This document shows positions 36,506 through 45,918 of a stretch of DNA of 64,000 bases, piece after piece (positions within the stretch are counted from its first letter, which is position 1; each line of letters starts with the position of its first letter). The translations under genes were made by a program, and so were the position numbers. The notes under the pieces are model-generated. The model did not search any database. It was not told the origin of the DNA and saw only the letters and a list, made by a program, of their open reading frames with translations. The stretch is from NCBI GenBank assembly GCA_050043265.1, contig JBHJIR010000025.1, positions 24,494 through 88,493 of the forward strand. Direction: 5' to 3'. The DNA is from Pelagibius sp050043265 (GTDB lineage: Bacteria; Pseudomonadota; Alphaproteobacteria; Kiloniellales; Kiloniellaceae).

Positions 36506-38389
36506 TTAGTGCAGCTTGGTGCCGCCGGGGGCGCCGCGGGGCGCGCGGCGGACCGGGCCGGCGGCGCGCTCTTCCTCGAACAGCTCGGCGAGCTTTTCCA
36601 TCACCGTGCCGCCCAGTTGCTCGGCGTCGACGATGGTGACGGCGCGGCGGTAGTAGCGGGTCACGTCGTGGCCGATGCCGATGGCCAGCAGTTCCACCGG
36701 CGAGCGGTTCTCGATGTAGGCGATGACCTCGCGCAGGTGGCGCTCCAGGTAGTTGCCCGGGTTCACCGACAGGGTGGAGTCGTCGACCGGCGCGCCGTCG
36801 GAGATCACCATCAGGATGCGGCGCTGCTCGGGCCGCGCGATCAGGCGGTTGTGCGCCCACAGCAGGGCCTCGCCGTCGATGTTTTCCTTCAGGATGCCTT
36901 CGCGCAGCATCAGGCCCAGGTTCTTGCGGGCGCGGCGCCAGGGGGCGTCGGCGCTCTTGTAGACGATGTGGCGCAGGTCGTTCAGGCGTCCGGGGTTGGG
37001 CGGTTTGCCGGCACCGATCCAGCGTTCGCGGGCCTGGCCGCCTTTCCACATGCGGGTGGTGAAGCCCAGGATCTCGACCTTCACGCCGCAGCGCTCCAGG
37101 GTGCGCGCCAGGATGTCGGCGCTCATGGCGGCGACGGTGATGGGCCGTCCGCGCATCGATCCGGAGTTGTCGATCAGCAGGCTGACCACGGTGTCGCGGA
37201 ACTCGGTATCGCGTTCCTGCTTGTAGGACAGCGAGTGCGTGGGGTCCACGATCACGCGGGCCAGCCGCGCGCTGTCCAGCATGCCCTCTTCCAGGTTGAA
37301 GTCCCAGGCGCGGGTCTGCATGGCCAGCAGTCGGCGTTGCAGCCGGTTGGCCAGCCGCGCGATGACGCCCTGCAGGTGGGCGAGCTGCTGGTCCAGCAGC
37401 TGGCGCAGGCGGGTCAGCTCGTCGGGATCGCAGAGCTCTTCGGCCTCGATCGTCTCGTCGAAGTCGGTGGTGAAGGCGTGGTAGGGCGCGTTGGCCTGGG
37501 CGTTGTGGCCGAACAGCTCGGGCATCTGGCCGGGGCGGCCGGGGTCGTCCTCGCCCTCGCCTTCCATCATATCGCTGTCGGCCTCGGCGGCCTGCGGATT
37601 GGCGTCTTCCGACTGGTCGCCTTCGCTGTCCTCGCCGTCCATGGAGGTCGGCGTCTCGGCGCTCTCGTCGCCGTCGGTCTGGGTGCCGGAGTTGTCCTGG
37701 TCGGCCTCGTCCTTTTGCTGGTCGTCCTGCTCGTCGTCCTGTTCCAGCTCGTCTTCCAGGCCGATGTCGATGTCGAGGTGCTGCAGCATGTCGCGCACCT
37801 TCTCGGCGAACTGCGCCTGGTCGCCGGCGCGCCGGCCCAGTTCCTTGATGTCCTGCAGCACGTCGGCGCCCAGCACCGGCCGCCACAGGTCGACCACGGC
37901 GCGTGTCGCCGGCGGCAGCGCCGCGCCGCTCATCGCCTCGCGCGCCATCAGGCGCAGCGCCTCGGCCAGCGGCACGTCCTCGCGGCTCTGCGCGCGGGTC
38001 AGGCCGCGCACGCGGTATTGTTCCTCCAGCGCGGCATCCAGATTGTGCGCCACGCCGCACATGCGCCGCATGCCCAGCGCTTCGCAGCGCGCCTGTTCGA
38101 TGGCGTCGAAAATCTCGCGGGCTTCCTGGGAGCGCGGCCGCGTGTGGGCGTGCAGGCCGCCGTCGTGGTGGCGCAGGCGCAGGGCGGCGGCGTCGGCCTC
38201 GCCGCGCACCAGGGCGGCATCCTCGGCGGGCAAGGAGCGGGCCGGCAGCGTGACCTTCACTTCCTTGCCGACCAGTCCCTGGCCGCGCGGCGCGTAGGTC
38301 ACGTTGATGTCGTCGCGCTAGGCGATGGCACGCACCGTCGCGGCGGTGGTGCGCCTGAAGACGTCGAGCGGATTTTCCGGCTGGCTCAT
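36506..38389 (-). CDS. cobT: Cobaltochelatase subunit CobT, with in-frame TAG near the N-terminus
   Basis: Read from the ATG at 38389 this is a normal 627-codon CobT: MSQPENPLDVFRRTTAATVR then AIA-stop-RDDINVTYAPRG. The TAG (38318-38320, codon 24) lies in the conserved first helix; CAG would restore it. Without readthrough, a GTG at 38302 gives a product lacking 29 residues. The protein has a long acidic Asp/Glu/Gln region (about 210-285) and a C-terminal von Willebrand-like domain with the MIDAS motif LLIDNSGSMRGRP (near 405). CobT with CobS and CobN inserts cobalt in aerobic B12 synthesis. Confidence 0.9.
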
Positions 38390-38399
38390 ATGCGCGCGA

Positions 38400-39404
38400 T
38401 CAGGTGAGGTGCGCCTTGACTCCGGACTCCGGCAACTCGGTGCCGAAGCAGCGCTGATAGTATTCCGCCACCACCGGCCGTTCGATCTCGTCGCACTTGT
38501 TCAGGAAGGTGACCCGGAAGGCGAAGCCGACGTCGCCGAAGATGCGCGCGTTCTCGGCCCAGGAGATGACCGTACGCGGGCGCATCACCGTCGAGATGTC
38601 GCCGTTGATGAAGCCGCTGCGCGTCAGGTCGGCCAGCGCCACCATGGCGGAGATCTTCTCGCGGCCCTCGGCGGTGTCGTAGTCCGGCGACTTGGCCAGC
38701 ACGATCTCGGATTCCTCGTCATGCGGCAGGTAGTTCAGCGTCGTCACGATGTTCCAGCGGTCCATCTGGCCCTGGTTGATCTGCTGGGTGCCGTGGTACA
38801 GGCCGGTGGTGTCGCCCAGGCCGATGGTGTTGGTGGTGGAGAACAGGCGGAAGGCCGGGTGCGGCCGGATCACGCGGTTCTGGTCCAGCAGGGTCAGCTT
38901 GCCCTCGACCTCCAGCACGCGCTGGATGACGAACATCACATCCGGACGGCCGGCGTCGTACTCGTCGAACACCAGCGCGGTGGGGCGCTGCAGCGCCCAG
39001 GGCAGCAGGCCCTCGCGGAACTCGGTGATCTGCTTGCCTTCTTTCAGGACGATGGCGTCCTTGCCGACCAGGTCGATACGGCTGATGTGGCTGTCCAGGT
39101 TCACGCGGATGCAGGGCCAGTTGAGGCGGGCGGAGACCTGTTCGATGTGGGTCGATTTGCCGGTGCCGTGGTAGCCCTGAATCATGACCCGCCGGTTATG
39201 GGCGAAGCCGGCCAGGATCGCCAGGGTGGTGTCGTGGTCGAAGCGGTAGGTCTCGTCCACCTCCGGCACGTAGTCGCTGGACTGGCTGAAGGCCGGCACC
39301 TGCAAATCGCAATCGATGCCAAAGGTCTGGCGCACCGAAACTTCGATGTCGGGGCCGCCCGCGGGCATCTCGCCGGCGCTCGTCGTGGGGTCTGCAGAAG
39401 CCAT
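38400..39404 (-). CDS. cobS: Cobaltochelatase AAA+ ATPase subunit CobS
   Basis: A 334-residue MoxR-like AAA+ protein. Walker A is IQGYHGTGKSTHIEQV (near 75-90), Walker B is ALVFDEYDAGRPDV, and TTNTIGLGDTTGLYHGTQQI is the CobS-specific region. The N-terminal SVRQTFGID is also typical. It forms rings with CobT that drive CobN in cobalt insertion into hydrogenobyrinate diamide. It lies 10 bases upstream of cobT on the same strand. Its product links to the B12-dependent mutase in this window. Confidence 0.95.
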   Translation of the reverse strand: MASADPTTSAGEMPAGGPDIEVSVRQTFGIDCDLQVPAFSQSSDYVPEVDETYRFDHDTTLAILAGFAHNRRVMIQGYHGTGKSTHIEQVSARLNWPCIRVNLDSHISRIDLVGKDAIVLKEGKQITEFREGLLPWALQRPTALVFDEYDAGRPDVMFVIQRVLEVEGKLTLLDQNRVIRPHPAFRLFSTTNTIGLGDTTGLYHGTQQINQGQMDRWNIVTTLNYLPHDEESEIVLAKSPDYDTAEGREKISAMVALADLTRSGFINGDISTVMRPRTVISWAENARIFGDVGFAFRVTFLNKCDEIERPVVAEYYQRCFGTELPESGVKAHLT

Positions 39405-39463
39405 GAGGTAGGAATTCCGTCGTTTAAGATGAAAGAGTTAGCCGGCAACATCCCTGTTGAACA

Positions 39464-40063
39464 TCACTCGAAGGCCGCCTTCAAGTCCGAATACGCCAGA
39501 TTGATGATTTTCAGCCGTTCCTCGGCGTGTCCGTCGCCGCCGGTTACGTCCGGATGCAGTTCCTTGACCAGCGACTTATAGCGCGCTTTCACCTCGGCAA
39601 GACAGGCATTGGGGGCGAGATCGAGAATGCGCAGCGCCTTGGCCTGGCGTGAAGAGGGCGGAAACCGGCCCTTTTGCGCGGCGCTTTCGGCGGCCTCCTC
39701 GGTGAAGAAGCCGAAATCGTCGCGAAACGGTCTGGACTGCGGACCGGTGCGGCTTTTTTTACCGCCGTTCAGCGGCCAGCTCGGGCGCTGCCAGACGGCG
39801 TCACGGCGGCGGATCTGCTCGATCGCCTCCTCGTTCATATCCTTGAAGTAGTCCCAGGCCAGGTTGTACTCGCGCACGTGCTCCAGGCAGAACCAGAAGT
39901 AGCTGGTCAGCGCCTCGCGGGTGCGCGGGGCGCGGTGCACGCCTTCTTCCGGGCAGCCCGGCCGGTCGCAGCGCCGCGCGCCGGCCTGCGGCGCCTCGCC
40001 GGGGGCGGCACGGGGGCCTTCCTCAAAGGGATCGTTCAGAGGATCGCGGGGGGAGCCAGACAT
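39464..40063 (-). CDS. J-domain (DnaJ-like) protein
   Basis: A 199-residue protein. The C-terminal J domain includes LRILDLAPNACLAEVKARYK and LVKELHPDVTGGDGHAEERL with an intact HPD. The N-terminal part has a paired-cysteine region (RCDRPGCPEEG) and FWFCLEHVREYNLAWDYFKD, the typical layout of the alphaproteobacterial DnaJ-like protein encoded beside cobS and bolA. It stimulates a DnaK-type Hsp70. Start MSGSPRD at 40063; the frame is open to 40099. Confidence 0.92.
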   Translation of the reverse strand: MSGSPRDPLNDPFEEGPRAAPGEAPQAGARRCDRPGCPEEGVHRAPRTREALTSYFWFCLEHVREYNLAWDYFKDMNEEAIEQIRRRDAVWQRPSWPLNGGKKSRTGPQSRPFRDDFGFFTEEAAESAAQKGRFPPSSRQAKALRILDLAPNACLAEVKARYKSLVKELHPDVTGGDGHAEERLKIINLAYSDLKAAFE

Positions 40064-40142
40064 CCGCCGATTATGTGGGATGGCGCGCCCCGCAGGCAAG
40101 GGACGCCCGCAGAAATCCCGGTTTTCTCGGCATCTGAGAAAT

Positions 40143-41138
40143 CTAGTCGTCCGGCGTCGTCGGCAGGCCGGCGGCGCGGTCCGGCCCCGGCCTATCGGCG
40201 TCCTTATCCGCGTCTTTACGGTTGCCGGCGCCCTTGCGCATGTCGCTCAGGTTGGCCAGCACGGTGCCGCCCAGGATCAGCACCAGGCCGCCCAACAGGG
40301 TCGGCGTCAGCGGCTCGCCCAGGAAGATCGCCGAGACGGCGACCCCGGTGACCGGCACCGCCAGCAGGCTGAGCGAGGTGGTGACCGCCGGCAGCGCGCG
40401 GGTGACGCTGACCACGGCCCAGAAGCAGAAGGCGGTCGCCAGCGGCCCGTTGTAGGCCAGGATCCACAGGGTATCGCCGCTCCACTGCACCTGCGGCCAG
40501 TCCTCGGTCAGCCAGGACAGCAGCGCCAGCGGCGGCACCGCCACCACCATCTGCCAGGGCGCCAGTTGCAGCGGCGACGCTTCCCAGCGGTGGACACGCA
40601 CGTGGAGGATGGCGACCGACCACGACAGCGCGGCAAGCAGCAGCAGACCGTTGCCCAGCAGCACGCTGCCGTCCGACCAGTCGAAGCCGAGCGGATTGAA
40701 CAGCACGGCGACGCCGGCCAGGCCCAGCGCGAGGCCGGCCCCCTTCAGCGGCGACAGCCGTTCGCCCAGCAGCAGGAAGGCCGCCGGCGTCACCCATAGC
40801 GGCGTGGTATAGGACAGAATCGCCGAACGGCCGGCCTCGACATGCTGCAGGGCGATGTTCACCAGCGCCAGGAAGATGGCCATCTGCAGCAGGCCCACGC
40901 TGAAGATCACCAGCAGGTCGCGGCGGGCCGGCAGCGTCAGCCGCCCCAGCGCGGCCAGGAAGGCGAAGAGGCTGAGGGCGCCCAGCACCATGCGCGCCGC
41001 GGCAAACCACACCGGCGGCATGGTGGCGACGCCGAGTTTCATGACCGGCCAGTTGGAACCCCACAGGATCACGACGCCGACCAGCAGCAGGCGGGCGACG
41101 GTGGGGCTCAACGCCAGGGAAGGGGCGGCCTTATTCAT
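40143..41138 (-). CDS. EamA/DMT-family transporter
   Basis: A 331-residue inner-membrane protein with ten predicted helices in two EamA repeats (about 15-145 and 165-300). GVVILWGSNWPVMKLGVATM and LSYTTPLWVTPAAFLLLGER are the repeat hallmarks, and AVPVTGVAVSAIFLGEPLTP begins the final helices. Likely exports amino acids or metabolites; the substrate is unreadable. The charged tail (DKDADRPGPDRAA) is poorly conserved. Divergent from bolA. Confidence 0.88.
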   Translation of the reverse strand: MNKAAPSLALSPTVARLLLVGVVILWGSNWPVMKLGVATMPPVWFAAARMVLGALSLFAFLAALGRLTLPARRDLLVIFSVGLLQMAIFLALVNIALQHVEAGRSAILSYTTPLWVTPAAFLLLGERLSPLKGAGLALGLAGVAVLFNPLGFDWSDGSVLLGNGLLLLAALSWSVAILHVRVHRWEASPLQLAPWQMVVAVPPLALLSWLTEDWPQVQWSGDTLWILAYNGPLATAFCFWAVVSVTRALPAVTTSLSLLAVPVTGVAVSAIFLGEPLTPTLLGGLVLILGGTVLANLSDMRKGAGNRKDADKDADRPGPDRAAGLPTTPDD

Positions 41139-41235
41139 CGTGCTGGTTCATCGTGCTGGGTCGGCATGCGGGGGCACTCTCTCTCGTTGACAGTCGGCGG
41201 CGGGCGACACACTTTCAGCCCAGAGCAGACCTGCC

Positions 41236-41280
41236 CCGACCAAACCAGGTCCGACCAACCCAGGTCCGCCCAAACCAGAC
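41236..41280 (+). repeat. Three 15-bp tandem repeats upstream of bolA
   Basis: Units CCGACCAAACCAGGT, CCGACCAACCCAGGT and CCGCCCAAACCAGAC in the divergent EamA/bolA gap, with a weaker fourth copy after. No coding role. Confidence 0.8.
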
Positions 41281-41343
41281 CGGACCGGAATCCGGAAGTG
41301 CCCATATCGCGGGGCGGAAATGCGTTGCTGGAGGAGCAGAATC

Positions 41344-41622
41344 TTGGCAGTTGCAGAGACGATCGAGCGGAAATTGACCGAGGCCCTGGCGCCGCAACGC
41401 CTGAAGATCGTTGATGATTCCGAAAAGCACAAGGGGCACGGCGGCTACCGCGAAGGCGGCGAGACCCACTTCCGGGTCGAGGTCGTCTCCGATGCCTTTG
41501 CCGGGCAGAACCGCGTCGCCCGCCAGCGCCGGGTCTACGAGATCCTCGCCGCAGAACTGGACGCCGGGGTTCACGCCCTGCAGTTGAAGACCCTGACGCC
41601 GGAAGAAGACGGCCCGAAATAA
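41344..41622 (+). CDS. bolA: BolA family protein
   Basis: A 92-residue protein starting at TTG 41344, chosen because GGAGGAG (41330-41336) is ideally spaced before it; an ATG at 41320 would add eight unlike residues. KLTEALAPQRLKIVDDSEKH, then HFRVEVVSDAFAGQNRVARQ and LDAGVHALQLKTLTPEE, cover the whole BolA fold, including the conserved His residues used for [2Fe-2S] binding with monothiol glutaredoxins. Role in iron homeostasis and envelope stress. Confidence 0.94.
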   Translation: MAVAETIERKLTEALAPQRLKIVDDSEKHKGHGGYREGGETHFRVEVVSDAFAGQNRVARQRRVYEILAAELDAGVHALQLKTLTPEEDGPK

Positions 41623-41640
41623 CCGGGTCCGCCTAGCCGC

Positions 41641-42240
41641 TCAGTTCAGCACCTCGACGCCGCGGTAGGCCTTGGTCTCGCCGTCGGGATAGCGCCGGGC
41701 GACGACGAATTTCAGCAGCGGCGCATAGAGCTGGTCGTACTGCCGTGTGCCCTGGCCGCTCTGGCGGGTTTCGGAGATCACGAAGACGGTGTAGCTGCAG
41801 GCCCCGAGTTGCAGCGTCTCGCTGCCCTTCACCTCCAGTTCGACGGTGGTCTGCGCCAGCGGCTTGGAATCGACCAGCGGGATGTAGGTGACGCTCGCCT
41901 TGGCGCCCGGCTTCATCTCCAGGCGCCAGTCTTCCAGGCCGGCCTGATACATCATGGTGGCGCCGCGCGCCGACACCCGGCTGATGGCGAACAGGCCATC
42001 GTGGTAGAGGTCGGTCTGCACCACGCCGTCGGGATAGCGCGTCGTCGCCTGCACGAAGTGGTCGCCCAGGTGGCGCACCTCGCTCTTGGCGCTGCCGCCG
42101 TCGATGGCAAAGCCCCGGTCCAGGTTGGCCTCCGAGGGGCAGGCCGCCGCGGCGACAACCGGCGCCAGCAGGCAGGCGGCCGCGGCAATCGCACTTCTTG
42201 ACTTGAACCTTGCACCCCTTGTCTTGAACCGCATCCCCAT
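41641..42240 (-). CDS. Secreted hypothetical protein
   Basis: A 199-residue protein with a basic N-terminus (RFKTRGARFKSRS), a signal peptide (AIAAAACLLAPVVAAAA) and a cleavage region near residue 34. The mature part is beta-rich, with one cysteine pair (ACPSEAN near 34 and LGACSYTVFV near 147) that could form a disulphide. RHLGDHFVQATTRYPDGVVQ and KFVVARRYPDGETKAYRGVE form two YPDG-type strands. I do not recognise a family. The duplicated RFK segment comes from a short direct repeat in the DNA (CTTGAACC near 42205 and 42222). Confidence 0.75.
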   Translation of the reverse strand: MGMRFKTRGARFKSRSAIAAAACLLAPVVAAAACPSEANLDRGFAIDGGSAKSEVRHLGDHFVQATTRYPDGVVQTDLYHDGLFAISRVSARGATMMYQAGLEDWRLEMKPGAKASVTYIPLVDSKPLAQTTVELEVKGSETLQLGACSYTVFVISETRQSGQGTRQYDQLYAPLLKFVVARRYPDGETKAYRGVEVLN

Positions 42241-42417
42241 CGCTCGAAATCCCCCGTTTTCTGCCGGTAATTTGCCGGTCAGGTTACCCGGAGGGCGTGT
42301 GGAGTAAAGCTAAATCTCCCCACGACGGTTGCTCCCCTGGCTCCCGCTGGCCGGTTGTCTTTCCCGGCCCGGACCCGTTAGATGCGCCCCGCCACCGTTA
42401 AAAACCGCGCAGGTCCG

Positions 42418-43101
42418 ATGCTCGAATTCCTCCTCGCCATCCTGATTTTCCTGGCTGCGCACGTGGTGCCGGCGGCGACCGGCCTGCGCGCCCGGCTGAT
42501 CGCCCGCTTTGGCCGGCGCGCCTACCTCGCCCTCTATTCGCTGGTCTCGCTGGCGACCCTCGCCTGGGTGATCTGGGCGGCGTTGACGGCGCCGTATATC
42601 GAACTCTGGGCGCCCAGCCGGGCGGCGGCCCTGGTGCCGCTGGCTCTCATGCTGCCGGCTGCGATCCTGCTGGTTGCCGCGGCTTTCCAGCCGGCCCCGC
42701 TGTCGGTCTCGTTCCGCGCCGGCCTGCCCGATACGCGCCCGGCTACGGGCAGGGCCGGCCTGGCCAGCCTGCTGCGCCATCCGCTGCTATGGGCCTTCTT
42801 CCTCTGGGCCGCCAGCCACCTGGTCGCCAACGGCGACCTGGTGAGCGTCATCCTGTTCGCCAGCCTGGCGGCCTTCAGCCTGGCCGGCATGGGGCGCCTG
42901 GAGCGCCGCGCCCGGCAGCGCCTGTCCGTGGTCGACCACGCCGCCGCGACGGCCTTCTACGGCGCCAGCTTCGGCGCCCGGCTGAAGCGGCTCGCGATTT
43001 GCCGGGTTCTTCTGGAGATCGTCGTCGGCGGGCTGCTCTATGCGGCGGCGCTGCACCTGCATGGCCCGGTCATCGGCGTTGATCCGCTCGCTTGGCTTTA
43101 A
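42418..43101 (+). CDS. NnrU family membrane protein
   Basis: A 227-residue protein with six to seven membrane helices. ILIFLAAHVVPAATGLRARL, then WVIWAALTAPYIELWAPSRA, LLRHPLLWAFFLWAASHLVA and LEIVVGGLLYAAALHLHGPV match NnrU, which is related to nitrite reductase expression and to the isoprenylcysteine methyltransferase fold. Exact function is unclear and no denitrification genes are nearby. The start MLEFLL at 42418 excludes 12 non-conserved codons. Confidence 0.88.
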   Translation: MLEFLLAILIFLAAHVVPAATGLRARLIARFGRRAYLALYSLVSLATLAWVIWAALTAPYIELWAPSRAAALVPLALMLPAAILLVAAAFQPAPLSVSFRAGLPDTRPATGRAGLASLLRHPLLWAFFLWAASHLVANGDLVSVILFASLAAFSLAGMGRLERRARQRLSVVDHAAATAFYGASFGARLKRLAICRVLLEIVVGGLLYAAALHLHGPVIGVDPLAWL

Positions 43102-43123
43102 GAAGGGTAGCTCCAGGCGCCGA

Positions 43124-43693
43124 CTAGTCCTCGCCGGTGTGGGAGTCCGGGCCGGTGTAGAAGTCCGGCCAGGAGCGCTTGACGATCGGGCTGTCGGTGG
43201 CGAAGGCGTGGCAGGTGTTCAGCAGCCCCGGGCGCTCGCCGGACTGGCGCTTGGCGGCCTTGGCGGCGCGCACCGGATAGAGGGTCTGGAAGGCCACCGT
43301 CGCCATGGCGAGCAGCAGGTCCACCAAGTGGGTACAGCCCTCGATGCCGCCCAGGTTCTTGCGCACCTGCAGGGTCCAGCCGGACTTGATCTCGCTGCCG
43401 ATCATGCGCTTGAAGTTGGGCGTGATGTTGGGGCAGAGGGTGAAGGGGCTGTAGTCGGTCACCGCCTCGATGTCGTGGACCTTGAAGTCCTCGTCGATGG
43501 TCAGGCGGATCGACATGTCGTGCAGCGCCTCGCCCACCGGGATCTCGCCGCGGTCCTGGTTGGTGAAGGGGTAGGTCTTGGTGGCGACGATGCGCCCTTC
43601 GATGTCCCACAGCCCGTCGGCGCGCTGATAGCCCTGGAAATCATAGGTTCTGTTGTGCAGGCAGGCTCGCTCGACGGGGGGCGAAAGGGGCAT
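43124..43693 (-). CDS. DUF2889 domain protein
   Basis: A 189-residue cytosolic protein. RTYDFQGYQRADGLWDIEGR, then MSIRLTIDEDFKVHDIEAVT, GWTLQVRKNLGGIEGCTHLV and CHAFATDSPIVKRSWPDFY run the whole length of DUF2889. His and Cys in GCTHL and TCHAFATDSP are conserved and could bind a metal. Function unknown. Confidence 0.9.
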   Translation of the reverse strand: MPLSPPVERACLHNRTYDFQGYQRADGLWDIEGRIVATKTYPFTNQDRGEIPVGEALHDMSIRLTIDEDFKVHDIEAVTDYSPFTLCPNITPNFKRMIGSEIKSGWTLQVRKNLGGIEGCTHLVDLLLAMATVAFQTLYPVRAAKAAKRQSGERPGLLNTCHAFATDSPIVKRSWPDFYTGPDSHTGED

Positions 43694-43832
43694 GTCAGGA
43701 TACCGCGCGGATTTTGTCGGACAGGACCCGCGACTATAGGACCGCCGAAAGCCGCGTCAACCGGGGTGCGGCGTCAGCCGGGGCGTTGGGGGGGGCGTCC
43801 TGCCCGGGCCGCCCAGTCAGCGCACCGGCGGC

Positions 43833-44279
43833 TCAGCCGGTGCCGTAACCGGTATCGAACATGAAGGCGTCGCGCCGCTGCAGGTCTTCCTCCAGCTCGC
43901 GCTTGGCCGACGCGTAGAGGTCGCGCAGCGAGACGATGCCGACCACCGTGCCGTTTTCCACCACCGGCACGTGGCGGTAGCCGGAGGCGCGCATCCGGTC
44001 CAGGGCCAGCGCGGCCAGATCGTTAGGCCCCACCGTATCCGGGTTGGGGGTCATCACCCCGCTGAGGGGCGTGCTGTCGGGGTCGAGCTCGCGGGCCACG
44101 ACCCGCATCAGCAGGTCCCGTTCCGTGAAAATGCCCTGCAGCCGGCCGTTTTGGCCGACCAGGACCGCGCCGATATGGCGCTGCGCCATGTTGCGGGCGG
44201 CATTGCGGACCGTGGTGGTGGCAGGCAGCAGCTCGATCTTCTGCTGATCGACGATATCGGGCACAACCTTCCGGTGCAT
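43833..44279 (-). CDS. Tandem CBS domain protein
   Basis: A 148-residue protein of two CBS motifs: TTTVRNAARNMAQRHIGAVL with GIFTERDLLMRV, and VGPNDLAALALDRMRASGYR with GIVSLRDLYA. CBS pairs bind adenine nucleotides and regulate partners; this stand-alone form is frequent and its partner is unknown. The start at 44279 has GGGAGG just upstream. Confidence 0.92.
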   Translation of the reverse strand: MHRKVVPDIVDQQKIELLPATTTVRNAARNMAQRHIGAVLVGQNGRLQGIFTERDLLMRVVARELDPDSTPLSGVMTPNPDTVGPNDLAALALDRMRASGYRHVPVVENGTVVGIVSLRDLYASAKRELEEDLQRRDAFMFDTGYGTG

Positions 44280-44512
44280 GGTTTCCTCCCGCTCGCAAGG
44301 GGTCCTAGAAGGAGATTCTCGCAAGGATCCCCGGCGCGGCGTCGTTTTTTCGCACTGTTTTTTTGCCAGGAAACTCTTGCGGTCTCCTGTTGAAACCAAT
44401 TGTGCAGGGGTTGGGAATCGCGGTCAAGCGACACGAAAGGGGCAACGAACAACCCTGACGGGCAAGAGGGCGGCTAGGTCGGCGGGGCCGGCGGACGTGC
44501 GCTGGCGGCGAC

Positions 44513-45820
44513 TCAGCCCTGGGCGGCGCTGTGCTTGGTGTCCGCTTCGGCCGCCGGGTCGGAGGCGCAGAGGCGCGCCGAGGTGATCTGGTTGCGCTTG
44601 CGGCCCAGGATCTCGAAGCGGAAGCCGTGGAAGGTGAAGACCTGGCCGACGTCGGGGATACAGCGGGTTTCGTGCAGGATCAGGCCGGCGATGGTCGAGG
44701 CCTCCTCGTCGGGCAGGCGCCATTCGAAGCGGCGGTTGATGTCGCGCAGCGTGACCTTGCCCTCGACGATCAGCGAGCCGTCGCGCTGCAGCTGAACGCC
44801 CTCGATGTCCTCGTCGTGCTCGTCGGAGATGTCGCCGACGATCTCCTCCAGGATGTCCTCCAGGGTGACGATGCCCAGCAGCTCGCCGTATTCGTCCACC
44901 ACGATGGCGAAGTGCTCGTGGCGGCTGCGGAACGCCTGCAGCTGCGACAGCAGGTCGGTGGTGTCGGGGATGAACCAGGGCGCCGAGGCGATGGCGCGCA
45001 CGTCGAGTTTGTCGAGGTCGGCACCGGCCGCCTGGACCGCGCGCAGCAGCGCCTTGACGTGCAGCATGGCCACGATGTTGTCGGGATCTTCCTGCCACAG
45101 CGGCAGGCGCGTGAAGGGGCTGGCCAGCACTTCCTCGACGATCTTCGCCGGCGGCTGGTCGACATCGATGGCGACCACGTCCTTGCGGTGGACCATGATT
45201 TCTTCGACCCAGACGTCGCCCAGGTCCAGGATCGAGCGCAGCATCTCACGCTCGTGACGCTCCTCCTCGCCTTCGCCCTGGTGCAGGTCGATGGCGCCGC
45301 GCAGTTGTTCCTCCGAGGCTTCGGCGGTCAGCGCATGGCGTACCTCGATGCCGAAGCTCTACAATGCCGCGCGCACGACGATCTGGATGAGCAGGGAAAT
45401 CGGCTTCAGGATCGCCACGATGACGCGCAGCACCGGGGCCACCGCCAGGGCGGCACGGTCGGCGTTCTGCAGCGCATAGGTCTTGGGCAGCACCTCGGCG
45501 AAGATCAGCACCAGCACGGTCATCCCAAGGGTCGCGTAGACCACGCCGGTATCGCCGAACAGAGTGATGAGAGCACTGGTCGCCAGGGCCGAGGCCAGGA
45601 TGTTGACCAGGTTGTTGCCCAGCAGGATGGCACCGATCAGGTGCTCCTTCTCGTGCCACAGGTCGTTGACCACGTTGGCCCGGCGGTTGCCCGACTGCGC
45701 CAGGTTGTGCAGGCGCGGGCGCGAGGCGGCGGTCAATGCCGTCTCGGAACCCGAGAAGAAAGCCGAGAAGACCAGCAGCGCCAGGATGGCGCCGAAGGTG
45801 AGGGCGAGGTTCATATCCAT
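44513..45820 (-). CDS. HlyC/CorC-family transporter-associated protein with one in-frame TAG
   Basis: Read through the TAG at 45359-45361 (codon 154), this is a full 435-residue protein. A DUF21/CNNM membrane domain (about 1-150: FFSGSETALTAASRPRLHNL, LLGNNLVNILASALATSALI) is followed by a CBS pair (about 195-330: VHRKDVVAIDVDQPPAKIVE, IVVDEYGELLGIVTLEDILE) and a CorC_HlyC domain (LIVEGKVTLRDINRRFEWRL). The family is linked to Mg/Co efflux. The TAG lies in the linker, VRAAL-stop-SFGIEV, with the frame intact on both sides; CAG would restore Gln and TGG would restore Trp. Confidence 0.87.
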
Positions 45821-45918
45821 GGTGGTCTATGCTGGTTGATTGAAAATGTGCCGGTTGGTCGGAAACGGGGCGGCGGTATTGCCTGGGGCGCTGCCCCGTG
45901 CGTTCAACTGTCTGGCGT

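Noticed and set aside
36236..38407. 723-codon plus-strand open frame opposite cobT
   Set aside because: Val/Gln-rich shadow of the acidic CobT repeats; no family signal.
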